Origin: Eleusine coracana subsp. coracana
Taxonomy: Eukaryota; Streptophyta; Magnoliopsida; Poales; Poaceae
DNA: 64,000 nucleotides
Direction of reading: 5' to 3'
Assembly (NCBI GenBank): GCA_032690845.1
Contig: CM064426.1
Span: 72,590,403 to 72,654,402 of the forward strand
Both the position numbers and the translations under genes were made by a program. The notes under the pieces are model-generated. The model had not been told where the DNA came from and ran no database searches. It saw only the letters and a program-made list of their open reading frames with translations. Position 1 is the stretch's first letter. The number at the start of each line of letters is the position of its first letter. Positions 45,319 through 56,809 of the stretch are shown here, one piece after another.

Positions 45319-46271
45319 GAGGAGTTTTATGGTACATTTTACTATCCCTAATTACTAGTAGTAATTAGGGAGGGTAGTAATGTAATTGGATAACATGTTG
45401 AGATATTTACAGACTGCTACTAAATAGTTTTACACATTCTATCGTACAGACTCAGATCCGAATAAAACAAAAACAAATCTTGCCGTCTAACTCTAGCCTG
45501 TGCTGCCGCCGTCTCCTGCCACCAGGTCCGGCGCTTTCCCATCATCGCCTGCCCAGTGCATGATGCCGCACGGACTCAGGCGGCCAGGTCCATGCTGCTG
45601 CCCTCGCACAAGGTCCGGCGCCTGTGCTGCCGCCATCCCCTGCCACAAGTCCAATGCTTTCCTATCGTCGCGTCTGAGCGCATCACGCCGCATCGACCCA
45701 GGCCCGTGCTGCTGCCCTCGCACATGGTCCAGCGCCTCGCCCTCGCACAAGGTCCGACGCCTCGCCGCCCGTGTTGCGCGTCCTCCTTCGCGGCATCCAG
45801 ACCTCAATCGCCGTAGGGACGCGGCGCCCGTCGCTCGGCGTCCCCGGTCGGGCTGTGCCGGTGGCTCTGCACCTCTCCAATTGGGCCAGTGCCCTGCGTG
45901 CGGGAGGCGGCCGCAGGATGCGAGGAGGGTGGCGGCCTCGATGCAAATGGCACAAGCATAACAGCGGCACTCTATGCGATCTCGCCATCACGCACGCCCT
46001 TCAATTCGCCGTCGCAATGAACCCGCCGTCGCAGGGATGAAACCTTCACCGAAATGGAATCATGTTTTTTGTTCGAAGCAGTCTCTTCGAAAATATTAAA
46101 ACATTTCATCAAATTAACAAATATAATTAAATCTTTATCAATTTATTACCCTAGTAAAATCATTACTACCTACAATTACTGGTAGTTATAGTGTTGAGCA
46201 GACAATTAATCTGAACCGTTAGATTTGTTTTACCTTCTAATTACTACCAGTAATATACCGTAAAACTCCTC
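45319..46271. mobile_element. Pack-MULE-like TIR element with GC-rich cargo, 953 bp
   Basis: The left end GAGGAGTTTTATGGTACAT is mirrored on the right by GAGGAGTTTTACGGTATAT (inverted). Both arms continue with TAATTACTAGTAGTAATTA-like DNA. The flanking TAATTTGT is duplicated (45311-45318, 46272-46279): 8 bp exact, 9 bp with one mismatch. The arms are AT-rich while the centre (45490-46040) is GC-rich with CTGCCCTCGCACAAGGTCC repeated, as when genic DNA is captured. No transposase is present. Mutator-like is favoured from the structure; hAT is the alternative, given the 8-bp repeat. Confidence 0.65.
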
Positions 46272-46294
46272 TAATTTGTAGGCCAGCGATTGGT

Positions 46295-46545
46295 TTGCAA
46301 GTACCAAGAGGTCAAAATCCATTCCATGTATTAAAACTTTTTAAGAGAAAACTGGACTGTCAATTCTATATGGAAGTTAATATTATGATGCAATGTAGTA
46401 TCTGGAAAGAAAGGAATGATTGGATTTTCATTGATTTTGGCCGAACAGTAGTAAGTGGCAAAGCCAGATTTCTGGCATGAATTTGCACTAGGGCAAATGC
46501 TTCTCAAGGATAAAAGAGAATGACTTGGATCAAATTGGAAACCAG
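46295..46545 (+). pseudogene. LINE ORF2 C-terminal fragment
   Basis: MMQCSIWKERNDWIFIDFGR followed by a degenerate tail (KARFLA, stop, then MTWIKLE) matches the conserved WxIWKxRNxxIF motif at the C-terminus of L1-type polyproteins. A HVLKLFKRKLDC stretch lies upstream. No reverse transcriptase is adjacent; it is an isolated relic directly outside the right end of the TIR element. Confidence 0.6.
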
Positions 46546-46814
46546 TAGTTTTTATTTCCTAATCTCCGTTTTTCAATTGTGTTTTGGCTACACTCTTTAT
46601 TTTTTTTATCTGTGAACACACGTCGTACAGAGTAGTCGTAAACAATCGAGCGAACACGATCGTGTGTGTGACCCTGATGAATTTCGGATTCGAGTGTCAC
46701 CAAATGATGCTTCCCAGTTTCCCTCACCTCCACGGATTTCTAAAACAAAATTGAGTGCTGGTTTGGATTAGCAAAGGAGATCTCCCGCGCTCGGTGTTCA
46801 GTTCTCAAAGAACA

Positions 46815-46830
46815 GGGGGGGGGGGGGGGT
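46815..46830. repeat. Poly-G tract
   Basis: About 16 G in a row; length uncertain. Confidence 0.9.
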
Positions 46831-46954
46831 CCATTTCTCGTGTTCGTTTTGCCCTCTCACGAACTGATTTGAGCGTTAATTTTGCATTGTGCCACGCCGA
46901 GTCGCCGACCTCATTCCTGCTGAAGGGATTTCAGTAGATTGAGTCCCTGGGCGA

Positions 46955-47565
46955 CATGGTAGCAGAGGCGAGTCCCTGGGTGACAGGCTGAAAGCAACAT
47001 ATATGGCACTGCAATCGCTGCCGCCTTCTCCGAACCATGGCGGTGACGAAGACCTGCACACGGTCCTCAACAGCACGGGGCCAGCGCATGCAGAGTAGCT
47101 GGTTCCCAAGTCGGCCCTCGATATGGAAGTCCTCAAGAAGGACTAGCACGCTATGGCGGTGATTCTTGATGGCCTCCACAACGCGTTCTAGCCGGGGCTC
47201 AGCAACAGCTCTGACAAGTCTGAGGACGGCGACGACATCGAATATGACTCGCGCCTTAGCTAATCAAAGCTCCCACTAAAATTGAAGAATGTTCCACGAC
47301 AAATCCTGATGCATCCTATGCCTAGATGTCATATCAGAGCCACTGGAACAGCGTCATTCATATTTGGCTGGTTTGTCTCTCAGCTAGTGACTTGAGGTTA
47401 CTCTTCCTCCAGTTTTTATAGCCAAAATATCATTAACTCATGATGTACTCTACCTGATTCATGTAAACTACCACAGCACACAACTGTAACTGGCCATTAA
47501 AATTATATTTCGACAAGCAACTTTACAGATCGTACTGTCAGATAATATAACAAGTACCATATTTG
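46955..47565. repeat. Locally duplicated unit, copy B
   Basis: This aligns with 42600-43140: GCCTTCTCCG..., CACGGTCCTC, then the CTTAGCTAATCAAAGCTC junction and the TTTTTATAGCC-containing flank. The coding-like part has in-frame stops (after HAE, after LKKD and after HNAF), confirming decay. Confidence 0.5.
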
Positions 47566-48660
47566 AGTTTGAAATTTTTGTTTCAGATTCTGGTGAATTT
47601 TCGGTTTCGCTTTTGACAGTGATTAATTTTTTTTCTTCCAAAGACCTGTAGTCATTTCGTGTTCTGACATATATTAATAAGAAGAAATGGCCCAACAACT
47701 CAATCACTTCGTGTTCAGTATGCCAACAACATCATGGCAGTGATAAATTTAAGGGCGTATTGGTGCATCATCTGGCGTACCGCTATACCCGGTGCTGTCC
47801 TCGCCATGGCGCATTCCTGTAGACGTGCGTTCCCGAAATTGAGTTCCTCAAGCGTGTTTCAGGGAGCCGATGGATTGTGCCACGTGGATCAAAAAGAAGT
47901 GGGACCCTGGAGACGTTCTTCCCTCTGATATGCCTCCATGATGTTGTTGGCATACTGCTTCGAACATGGCGCCGAGCCAAACGTCAGTCTGAAGCCATCC
48001 TACATGCCAAGAGTCCTCCACTGACATGGCGACAAGGTGGCCATGGTTGACTGTACTGTAATCTCATTCTCATGACAATACAGTGCATGGCTTCACCGCG
48101 TCATCCACGGAATCCACTCGGCCATGCGTCAAGAGGGGCTAGAACTATGAGCCGGGGCTCGACTTGGATTTGGAAGTTGGAACACTGCTACAGAATGCGC
48201 TAGAGGTGCGTGTGGAATCCTACAGCTTTATGACTTATGAGCACACAAAACTTTGGCGGGAATTTTTACCTGTCTCGATTTTGGTTTATGGGCCGGATCC
48301 TACCTAGCTACAGCTCCTAACAACGATGGGCTACAAAGCCCAACCCCCTCGGCTCTCTCTTTGAAAAACAAATTCTGGGCTCCTCTGTTCTGCCGCTCTC
48401 TCTTTGAAAAACAGAGCACCTACCCGTGTATTCCTCTGCGTCACCTGTGCGGAGCAAGTGCAAGTGTTGCCGTCGGTACTTGCTAATCCTCCATGTTTCT
48501 ACATTCTACAACTAAACTAATCCTCAACGTTTTGCACGTCTTTTGCTGCATTAACTTCGGAAGTCATGTTGTATTGTCCTGCCCGTGCATGCCGGCTCAC
48601 CAAATGTTAGGTCAATTCCTGTTCGTACGTCAGTACGTGTGTCTACCATGTACAAAATTT
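47566..48660. other. Intergenic with weak internal duplications
   Basis: 47790-47815 (GTGCTGTCCTCGCCATGGC) recurs near 52345. GGCTCTCTCTTTGAAAAACA occurs twice (48350, 48393). No supported gene. Confidence 0.4.
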
Positions 48661-48944
48661 TAACATATTCATTTAGACATGGAGTCAAAATTCCGGTCGT
48701 GTAGAACACTTGCAAACTTGAAATACTTCTACTGTTTGTGTAAACGTACTTGACAATATTTTTTTTTTCAGGAAATGCCTCATCCCTTGTATCAGTTCAT
48801 ATCAAGACTTCACAACAGAGTTTACATGTTTCACGAAGTGCAGTGTGCTATCTGCTAGCTGGCAGCTGAATGAGAATCCCACATGGATCAATGCATTGTC
48901 GGAAGTAAGAAGAGGAATGTAGTCAGATACTTCCTTTCACTCTG

Positions 48945-49860
48945 AGTTGTAACACTCTAAATTGGGAAGGCGAATATTTGGTGGTGGATGGGTAATTGCT
49001 GACTCCTCACATTCCTACCGTATCTGGCTGGACAAGCACTGCTTCAAACACACCTCGCTATCGCTGGCTGGATGTCCGGGCTAGAAACTTCTAACATGCT
49101 TCTACCTCTTGTTATCCGTATTTATATGGATGATGTGATCTATCGAACTATGTTCCTAGCTAGTGTATTAACACTGTGCCAAAACAGCTAGCAAGCTGAT
49201 AATAACTTTTTTATATTCACTTTTCATTATTTTTCTTGTTTATTTATACATTCTGTGCAATGTACAATAAATACAAAAGGCAAGTAGGTTGCCTATGGAG
49301 TCCACATGCATCACCCGTATTAGTTGTGCTGATATTGATAAAAAGTCAAATTCCTTCAAATAAAACACAAAGTTTTTGCTTCACCTTTGTCAGTTTCACC
49401 AAGAAGGCAAAGCCGCTTTCTTGGATCTGTTCACCAAAAGGTTTGATAAACACAGATCAAACCGATAAAGAAACTTATTAGGGACAGAACCAGATAAGGC
49501 AAATAGATGAACACTGAAGTAGTGAACTTTCTCATTGCTCAATTCAATTTTTTATTAATTTTTCCCTCCTTTTCTTGTTTATTATACATTCTGTATATCT
49601 ACAAGTAATTAGAAAAGATAAATAGGCTGCCTATGGAGCCCACAAGCATCTTCCGTATTAGTTGCGCTGATACTGATAAAAAGTCAAACTCCTTCAAATC
49701 AAACACAAAGTTTTTGCAATACCCTTATCAATGTTCACCAAGAAGGCAAAGCCTCTTTGTCATATATGTTCACCAACAGGTTTGATAAACTCAAATTGAA
49801 CTGATAAAGGGACTTATTAGGGTCGGAACTAGATAAGGCAAATAAACGAACACTAATGCA
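48945..49860. repeat. Segmental duplication block Z, copy 1, with a partial tandem third copy
   Basis: 48945-49530 closely matches 58475-59045 (CTTGTTATCCGTATTTATATGG and other long words). Its right half is repeated again at 49550-49860 (CCTTCAAATCAAACACAAAG, AACCAAGAAGGCAAAGCC-like). The preceding 48665-48905 also recurs, split, at 49862-49938 and 52110-52245. Confidence 0.8.
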
Positions 49861-49938
49861 AATTCCAGTCGTGTAGGACACTTGAAATACTTCAACTGTT
49901 TGTGTAAACGTTCTTGGCAATATTTTTTCTTTAGGGAA

Positions 49939-52100
49939 ATTTTTTTAGATAAGGAACAGAGTTCCTGTCTCTACACCTTCTGGGTGTACAGGTTACAACA
50001 ATCCAAGGTTCTTAGACCCACAATGATAGCACTCAAAAGGAAAAAGCACCATCTCATGCAGGAGAGGAACTTAATCAAAGCAAACAGCTACTAAGGTTTA
50101 CTCCCATGAGAGAGGCAACAAACCAACAAACCAAAGCACCAACTTAGAGCTAGAGAACATCAATCCAAAAGAGCCAAGAATAAGCTTCGATCCTATTGGA
50201 GAATCTCCACCCAAACCACACAAAGATCTCCATAACCAACGTCTTAAGTTTCCTGCAACCATTCTTGGGATTTGCTTGGACCTCCTCTTCTTCATGCAAC
50301 AATGACCATGTGCAGGTTCAATAAGTCAACCTGAAAATCACCTGCAGAAAAGTGTTTGGTTTGGTCTTATTAAAAACTATATTGTTCCTTTTTAATCACA
50401 AGGTCCAAAGTAAAGTCGGAGCACCCACTAAAACTTGATGTTTGAGCTTGGTGTCGAAGCCCGAAATCCAATTATCAAACAAGTTTGAAATGGAAGTAAG
50501 ATAAATAGTATTCCAAATAAAGCGGGCAGAATGACAATAAAAAAAATAGATGGTGTATAGTCTCTAAAGAACTACAAAAGCAACACATAAGTGAGCCCTG
50601 CCAATTCCTTTTTGCCAAATTGTCCTTTGTGAGGTAACACCTCTTATGAGGTACCATAAGAAAATCTTAATTTTCAGCGGTAACTTGATGTTCCAAATTG
50701 GGCATTTAAGTAGTATAATCCCACTTTGGATGATGTTCTTATATATGGATTTCACCAAGAAGGTTCCAATACTATTCAAGTCCCAACAAAAAACATCGTT
50801 AACATTGGAGAGTGTGATATCCATGATTTTGGAAACAAGTTCAAATCAACCTCTTAAGTTCTCTCCAATTAGTGTCCTTCGGAAAGACACATTGAGCAGA
50901 CTTGTTGATAGAACTTGTGCCACCGTTGCGTCTTTCAATCTAACAATATTAGAAAGATTTGGATATGTAATACATAACGGTGTTCCATCTATCCAAGTAT
51001 CTTTGCAAAATCTAATTTCCCTGCCACTTTGAATTTTAAAGTGCCCACAATCAAGAAATTGATCTTTAACATGCATCAGCCCGGACTAAAAGTGTGAATC
51101 ATCGGGCTTTTTCTTAACTTGAGTGAGTGTTTTATTGGACAAGTATTTCCTCCTTAGGAGGTCTTGCCAAGTCCCCTCTTCATTAATCAATAGGAGGCAA
51201 GTATTTTGTACTTCAAGATTTTGAACGCCTAGTCCCCCAAAATCTTTAGGTCTACACACTATGCTCATTTATTTTTATGCTCATCATATTGCCAAAAGAA
51301 TCTTGATCTATAATAGTTAAGTTTCTTTAACACCCCTTTAGGGACTTTAAAGAAGGAAAGCATGTACATCGCTACACTAATCAAGATAGAGTTAATGAGC
51401 ACTAGTCTCCCGCCTACGGATATGAGTTTACCTTTCCAACTAGCTAGTTTTTTCTGAAATTTTCTGTCAATAATGTTCCAATCACTATTGAAGAGTTTTT
51501 AGTAATGCATAGGGATGCCAAGATATTTGAAGGGTGTGGAGCCCATGTTACAACCAAAGAGTAGGGTATACGCCTCTTCATACTCTTTGCCCTTGCCATA
51601 GCAATAAAGCTCGCTCTTATAGTAATTGATTTTTAATCCGGATAATTTTTCAAAAGTACTTGAGACTAGTTTAAGATTTCTTGCATTGTCCAGATTATGA
51701 TCTAAGAAAAGTATCATGTCATCCGCATATTGGAGGATGGAGAGTCCATCATCTATTAAGTGGGGGATCACTCCATTAAACTCACCATTTGACTTGGGTC
51801 TATCAATAAGTATGGCTCGCATATCCGCCACAAAGTTGAATAGTAGCGGGGATAGAGGGTCTTCTTGTCTAAGGCCTTTTTTTGTTTGGAAATAATGACT
51901 TATGTCATCATTTATCTTAATACCCACACTTCCTCCTCTCACAATTTGGTCAATCCATTTGCACCATATAGGGGCAAATCCTTTCATTCTCGACGTTTGC
52001 TGAAGAAAGGACCAATTGACTTATCATAGGCTTTCTCAAAATCAAATTTGATAACCACCCCATCTAACTTTTTCCTATGCATTTCGTAGATCGTTCTCAT
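49939..52100 (-). mobile_element. 5'-truncated L1-type LINE retrotransposon
   Basis: Minus-strand pieces of one ORF2 lie in order: reverse transcriptase (52095-51499), a VCRPKDFGGLGVQN region (51268-51086), a connecting region (51076-50846), a zinc-binding zf-RVT domain (50824-50475, IWNIKLPLKIKIFLWYLI) and a short tail. The 3' end is a poly-T run on the plus strand (49939-49945), that is, a poly-A tail. The flanking duplicated DNA (48.67-48.9 kb type) continues on both sides, so it inserted after that duplication. It is broken by several frameshifts and lacks ORF1 and the endonuclease. Confidence 0.8.
51499..52095 (-). pseudogene. LINE reverse transcriptase core
   Basis: The minus-strand translation starts with VIKFDFEKAYD (catalytic-Asp motif A, 52060-52030) and, after a small frame change, MKGFAPIWCKWIDQIV, the template-grip motif KKGLRQEDPLSPLLFN, the active site QYADDMILF, then FEKLSGLKINYYKSEL and GSTPFKYLGIPMHY. 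These are the ordered motifs of non-LTR reverse transcriptases, which copy RNA onto nicked chromosomal DNA. The 163-codon stretch 51987-51499 is uninterrupted. With no start, no endonuclease and a broken frame, it cannot make an active enzyme. Confidence 0.85.
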
Positions 52101-52873
52101 CCTTTTGTTTCTTGTATTAGATCAGATCAAGACTTGACAACAGAGTTTACATGTTTTAGGAAGTGCACTGTGCTACTATCTGACAGCTGAATGAGAATCA
52201 ATTCCATGTGGATCTATGCGTTATCAGAAGCTGAATAAGAATCAAACCATTGGATTTAGATCTGATGACTTAGAGAGGTAATTGAAAGGGACACTAGCTT
52301 TCAGCTAAAAAATAGCAAACGACGTCCTGGCGTGCCGGTTGACATGGTGCTGTCCTCGCCATGGCACACGTGTTATGATGTTTTCCTTCTCCACATGCAG
52401 TGCAGTCAAAACTCGAAAACAGCCGAACGGGATCTGATGAGGTCATGTCCGGAGCCTGCATCGGCTTTAATTTTTCTCTGGTGCATGATGATAAGCAATC
52501 TTTCCTATAGATTTTGCATGGGAGGCCCATGACATGCTGATGTAGTTCACCATGCGTAAACGTTGGACTAGATGATCGAGTGCGGAAGAGCGAGGCAGAG
52601 CCTGCTGTTTCTGCACTTGCCTCTTCTAATCTCCTGTGATTTTGGAGTAGTACATTGTTTTGGACTTGATGCACCAACAGGTGACGTGCCAAGACTCCTC
52701 TGCTCTAACTCCTTCCTGGGTAGTACTGGGTAGGGCATGCCCCAGATTCCTGAACTCGCCCAACACGCTCATCATGGTGGTCTGGTAACCACACCGTCAG
52801 CCTCTAACTCATATCCTTCCCTGTTGCAAGTGGCATAAGAATCTGTGTATATATCATCCTCCCTCACAGAGCA

Positions 52874-52998
52874 AAAATAAAAATAACTGTTATGTGTTTT
52901 GGACCAGCACAATTGAGGACGGTTTTTGCCTTTTTAGTGACGGTTTTCGGCCCTCACTAAACATTCAGTTTCTGGTAGTGAAAAAAATAACTGTTATG
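52874..52998. repeat. CACTA-like end flanked by 15-base direct repeats
   Basis: AAAATAACTGTTATG occurs at about 52877-52891 and 52984-52998. Between them lies DNA with AGTGACGG and CCCTCACTAA and an end that reads CACTACCAGAAACTG inverted. It looks like the remnant of a CACTA-type insertion or a 107-base tandem duplication. Confidence 0.5.
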
Positions 52999-53536
52999 CT
53001 TCCTAGTTTTCTGTTCCTCGGAGCAGTCGACATCAGGAAAGAAGTTACTAGCACTGAAAAATATGTTGGTAATCCCCCCTCACCCCTTTTTGAATAATGT
53101 TGAAATCACACGCCATGAAGCATAGAGGTGTTATATAATACAGGAGCACTAGCTACATCAAAGCACGGAATAAGAAAGTAGTAATCATCAATATTTTGAC
53201 GCTTAATGGCTTAAGCAAATTGTCTCTGGTTAGCGTTGTGTTATTAGCAAGCAAACAGAGAAAAAGTATGAGTGTGAGGTGGAATTTTAACTTTCCACAC
53301 GACAGGGGTATAAATCTGCCTCAACCCTCCTACGAGTAATCAGTGCATACAAAGACTGCACCGAATAATTACCAAAAGACTCAAATTGCCAGATTAAGGA
53401 ATCTTTTTCTAAGGATAACTGAACACTAGAAGAAATCATAACCAATTCATGCCACATATTCATAGGCCTGCTGTCTAAGGGCCGTTCTAAAGGTGAACTT
53501 GCTCACTCCATCCCATGCCTCAACTATCTTATCTTA
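52996..53536. repeat. Segmental duplication block X, copy 2
   Basis: Partner of 43513-44045; high similarity with small indels. The Stowaway element that follows marks where the similarity is interrupted. Confidence 0.8.
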
Positions 53537-53538
53537 TA

Positions 53539-53896
53539 CTCCCTCTGTCCATTTTTAGAGGGCGCACTAGCAAATCCGTTTTTTTAAAGTAAACTGGGCG
53601 TGTTTCGGTTGTGCCCCGTTGTTTCCCGTGCGGGCTCGTTAGACGATGCCTGTAATTAATCTCGGTGCCTCCTTAATCTCCTGCCTCCTCTTCGTGAAAA
53701 CAACAAGGGCTGCATGACAGGCAGGCCCGTGATGGGGCGTTTCCATACAGAGAGACGCGGGCGGCACTTAATTGCGGCATGAAACGAAAGGTTACAGCGT
53801 TTTTATTGGGAAAACAAGTGAATTAAATCGGAGCCATTGTGTTCCTTGGTCTCTGGATCTAAGGGGAGTGCGCCTTCTATAGATGGATGAAGGGAG
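53539..53896. mobile_element. Stowaway-type MITE, 358 bp
   Basis: The left end CTCCCTCTGTCCATTTTTAG and the right end, inverted, CTCCCTTCATCCATCTATAG continue together into GGGCGCACT/AGGCGCACT. The TA duplication is at 53537-53538 and 53897-53898. It is absent from block X copy 1, so the insertion post-dates the duplication. Confidence 0.85.
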
Positions 53897-54283
53897 TATT
53901 TACTAATTGGAGGTTCCTTTTGAGGCCTTCACACTAATGGATGAAAAATCCTAGAAATTCTTACAAAAAAAGCAAAACATCTAGCCATCGATTTTAGTTC
54001 TCATCAAAGCTAAACCGTTAGATCTATGTAATCTAATACTCCATGGTTGGACAGTGCACAACACCTAAGACAGTCATGTTATGAAAAACAAAAAAAAAAT
54101 CAATTACTCGCATCCACGGCAATCCACCTCAGACATGCGTTGGAAAATCCGGCAACCCAGAAAAAGACCGACCAATCTCTCCACGTCAAACATACATGGG
54201 TAACTCCAACTTAATTGAAGTTACCGATGTACATGCTTCTCCAAAATCTAATTTTGAACCAACCCTAGAAGACCTATTAGTAA

Positions 54284-55066
54284 TCTCTATAATCTATTAA
54301 TTGAGGTGCACTCGTTCACTTCATGTCCATAAAGTTAGAGATTAAATCCAAATTGATTTCGTACCTTCCATATCAAGTACCGAATTCCAAAAATCATAAC
54401 TCCCTTGTCCGAAGCTCAAATAAGTCAAACTCGGACTCTATCTCTTAGCAGTTGAAAAGTTCTACAACTTTGATATTCAATGGAAGTTCATATCCCGCCG
54501 TTTTAGTTTCCAAATATACGATGCAAAAATATTTATTCTAATTCAGACTCCTCTGCGCAGGTCTCTGTGGAGGGCCCATATCTCCTAGCTCTAAAGTCCA
54601 AATAATATAATCCACATATGTTTTGAAAAGGTATCGACGAGATCTACAACTTTAGGATTTTAACTTTTTCCATTAGAGCAAGTTTTCAAGTTCAAAATCG
54701 TGTTGCAATGCAGTGCTATTTCTCGACTGCGTGAATTGAATTTTTTTCTTCCGGATAAAGCTTCTAGAATTTTTCAGCCATTCGGCCACAACATTGGCCT
54801 TGTGTTGGGCTTCATGGAGCTCCGGTGATGTCTTGTAGGTGTCATAGACTTATAGAAAGCCCTCTTTGCATGGCAAGTTGGACTCATATCGGTACTTCTC
54901 ATATTTGAGCATTTTTTAATGTTATTTCACTTAATACAAATATGATGTTTCATATAAAAATATCTTTGTATATATCTAATAATTATATTGTGTAATAATT
55001 TATATTTAAATTATAAAGAATGTTTTGTTTTTTTAAATCCGTAGCAATGTACGGACACTTTGCTAG
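54284..55066 (+). mobile_element. Candidate non-autonomous Helitron, 783 bp
   Basis: The 5' end TCTCTATAATCTATTAATTG follows an A. The 3' end has the hairpin CCGTA-GCAATG-TACGG, then ACACTTTG and terminal CTAG, followed by T. This matches Helitron rules: 5' TC, 3' CTRR after a hairpin, A-T target, no inverted repeats, no target duplication. No Rep/helicase is inside. Confidence 0.6.
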
Positions 55067-56509
55067 TAGTATATATATACAACGAGTTATGTGTGGTTTG
55101 TGTCATCTACTTTTTTTTATACACAGGTGATCTTTTCATCTTCTAATTTTCTTGATCAACGATGATGGCTTCATCGTCTTCAACTTGACAAAATCTTTGC
55201 TCACGCGATTGCCTTTCATCCCCTTCAAGATCTTTTGCTGCAGATTGGATCTTTGAGTAGTCATCATCCACCAGAATTTCCAGGCTCCCCGGTTTGAGTA
55301 CAATATCTTTTGCATGCAAAAAGTTTTTGTAGGACCATGATTCTTGATCAATGGTGTTTCATCTTTCCATGATTGAATCTTCTAGGAAGGATCGATCATG
55401 CATCATCCATAGAATAAAGTTATTTCTGCATACAATTTTTTTAATACAATTATTATCCTCATAATCATGGCTGTTTCAATTAACACAGGTGTAGTGAAAC
55501 ATAAGCTTTAAGCGAAATTAAGCTAGGAAATAACCTATGGGCCATCAATACAAGGGTAACAAGACTATGGGATGCCGTCTTGCTAAGCAGTGGTGAAGTT
55601 TTAAGTCTCGACATGATCTTAATTGATCAAGAGGTATAACTATTTTTACTGTAATTTATTTGTATATAATTTCAGTTTTGAATCTAATTAGGTGATTATC
55701 ATCTAGGGTGCCATTGTACACGGAGTTATCAACAAGGCCTATATGCAAAAATTCAAATCATTGCTACAAGAAGGGAATATTTATGCTATATCCAGTGTTA
55801 AAGTCACTCCAGAATCAAGAACATATCGCCCACTGGAAAATGACAAGATAGTGAACTTCTTGCCGACAACTACTATACAGAAGGTTAGAGATACAGATAC
55901 TATTCCAAGATACAGTTTCAAGTTCTTCAACACAGATATGCTTTCTGAAAGAATTAACAAAGACATTTATCTATCAGGTATGTATACTACCTTATGAAGC
56001 TTATGCTAATAATTTATTTCATTTGATCAATATCTAACTATTAATGTTATATTCAAATAGATGTTATAGGAGTTGCGTTGTACATTGGGCCTGTTGAAGA
56101 AACGAAGAAACAATTTGTGGTATCTAGAATTCGTGATATTGTGCTACTAATGGAGTAAGCTGGGTCTTTAAGTTTTATTTCCTTATGCTACCAAGTCAAC
56201 CCTTTAAAATAGTATATGATATTCTATAGCGATTAAGAAGTCAGAGTTAGATTATGGAATACCAAAGTTGATCAAACAGATGCTCAGTCAAAATCTCATA
56301 TCATCATTATAACATTTACAACTGTGAAGAAATTTGACAGCAGTAAGTCGTAGAAAAATCAGTCATTCAATTATGGTTATGAACAATAACATTAAAAAAA
56401 ATTGTGATTCAACCAATGCAACACAAGTTTTTAGAGATTTACCTATTTCTGAAGCTCTCGATTTACAAAATAAATCTAGACCGTGCGAATGCACGGGTTG
56501 GCAGACTAG
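55067..56509 (+). mobile_element. Helitron-type segment carrying an RPA-like gene
   Basis: The right end has the hairpin CCGTGC-GAAT-GCACGG followed by GTTGGCAGA and terminal CTAG, then T (56510). The left end is not certain: either this element starts soon after 55066, or the TC at 54284 belongs to it and the 55066 terminus is internal. It includes the three-exon RPA-like ORF, a common Helitron companion gene. Confidence 0.6.
55532..56158 (+). CDS. RPA70-like (DUF223/OB-fold) single-strand DNA-binding protein, Helitron-associated, partial
   Basis: Three exons (55532-55633, 55707-55977, 56061-56158) join in frame through GT-AG introns into 156 codons ending LLME and TAA. The protein reads NLWAINTRVTRLWDAVLL, then LDMILIDQEGAIVHGVINKA, SSVKVTPESRTYRPLENDKI, PRYSFKFFNTDML and finally VIGVALYIGPVE. 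This is the N-terminal OB-fold (DUF223) layout of plant replication protein A 70-kDa-like proteins. RPA proteins coat single-stranded DNA, and RPA-like ORFs are carried by many plant Helitrons. Only the first domain is left; the zinc-finger C-terminal OB-fold is missing. There is no clear ATG at the 5' side (the frame runs open into upstream DNA), so the start is unknown. No stop or frameshift interrupts the three exons. Confidence 0.7.
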
Positions 56510-56584
56510 TAGTATTAACAAAGAGCAGTGCTATACACTCGACTCACCTAGCCGTATGACAAGTGCAAGCCGGCACAGGTCAGC

Positions 56585-56807
56585 AAGTGCATGAGCATGC
56601 TTTACACTAGTTTTATGCTGAAGTAGGAAGACTCAGCCGTACGTCAAGCAATTCCAAATAGGAAATGCCATGATTCATTTACTGTAGTGTAGATATCAAA
56701 AACTGGATAGCTACACTGCAAGTGCCAAACCATTAAGGGAATTGTCAATGCTAGTAAGTTCTCACTCTCACTATCACTCTAGCTAATCAAACTTCTTGCT
56801 GATAAAC
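56585..56807. repeat. Segmental duplication block Y, copy 2
   Basis: Partner of 44650-44870. Similarity stops at GATAAAC where the hAT-related DNA begins. Confidence 0.8.
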
Positions 56808-56809
56808 AG

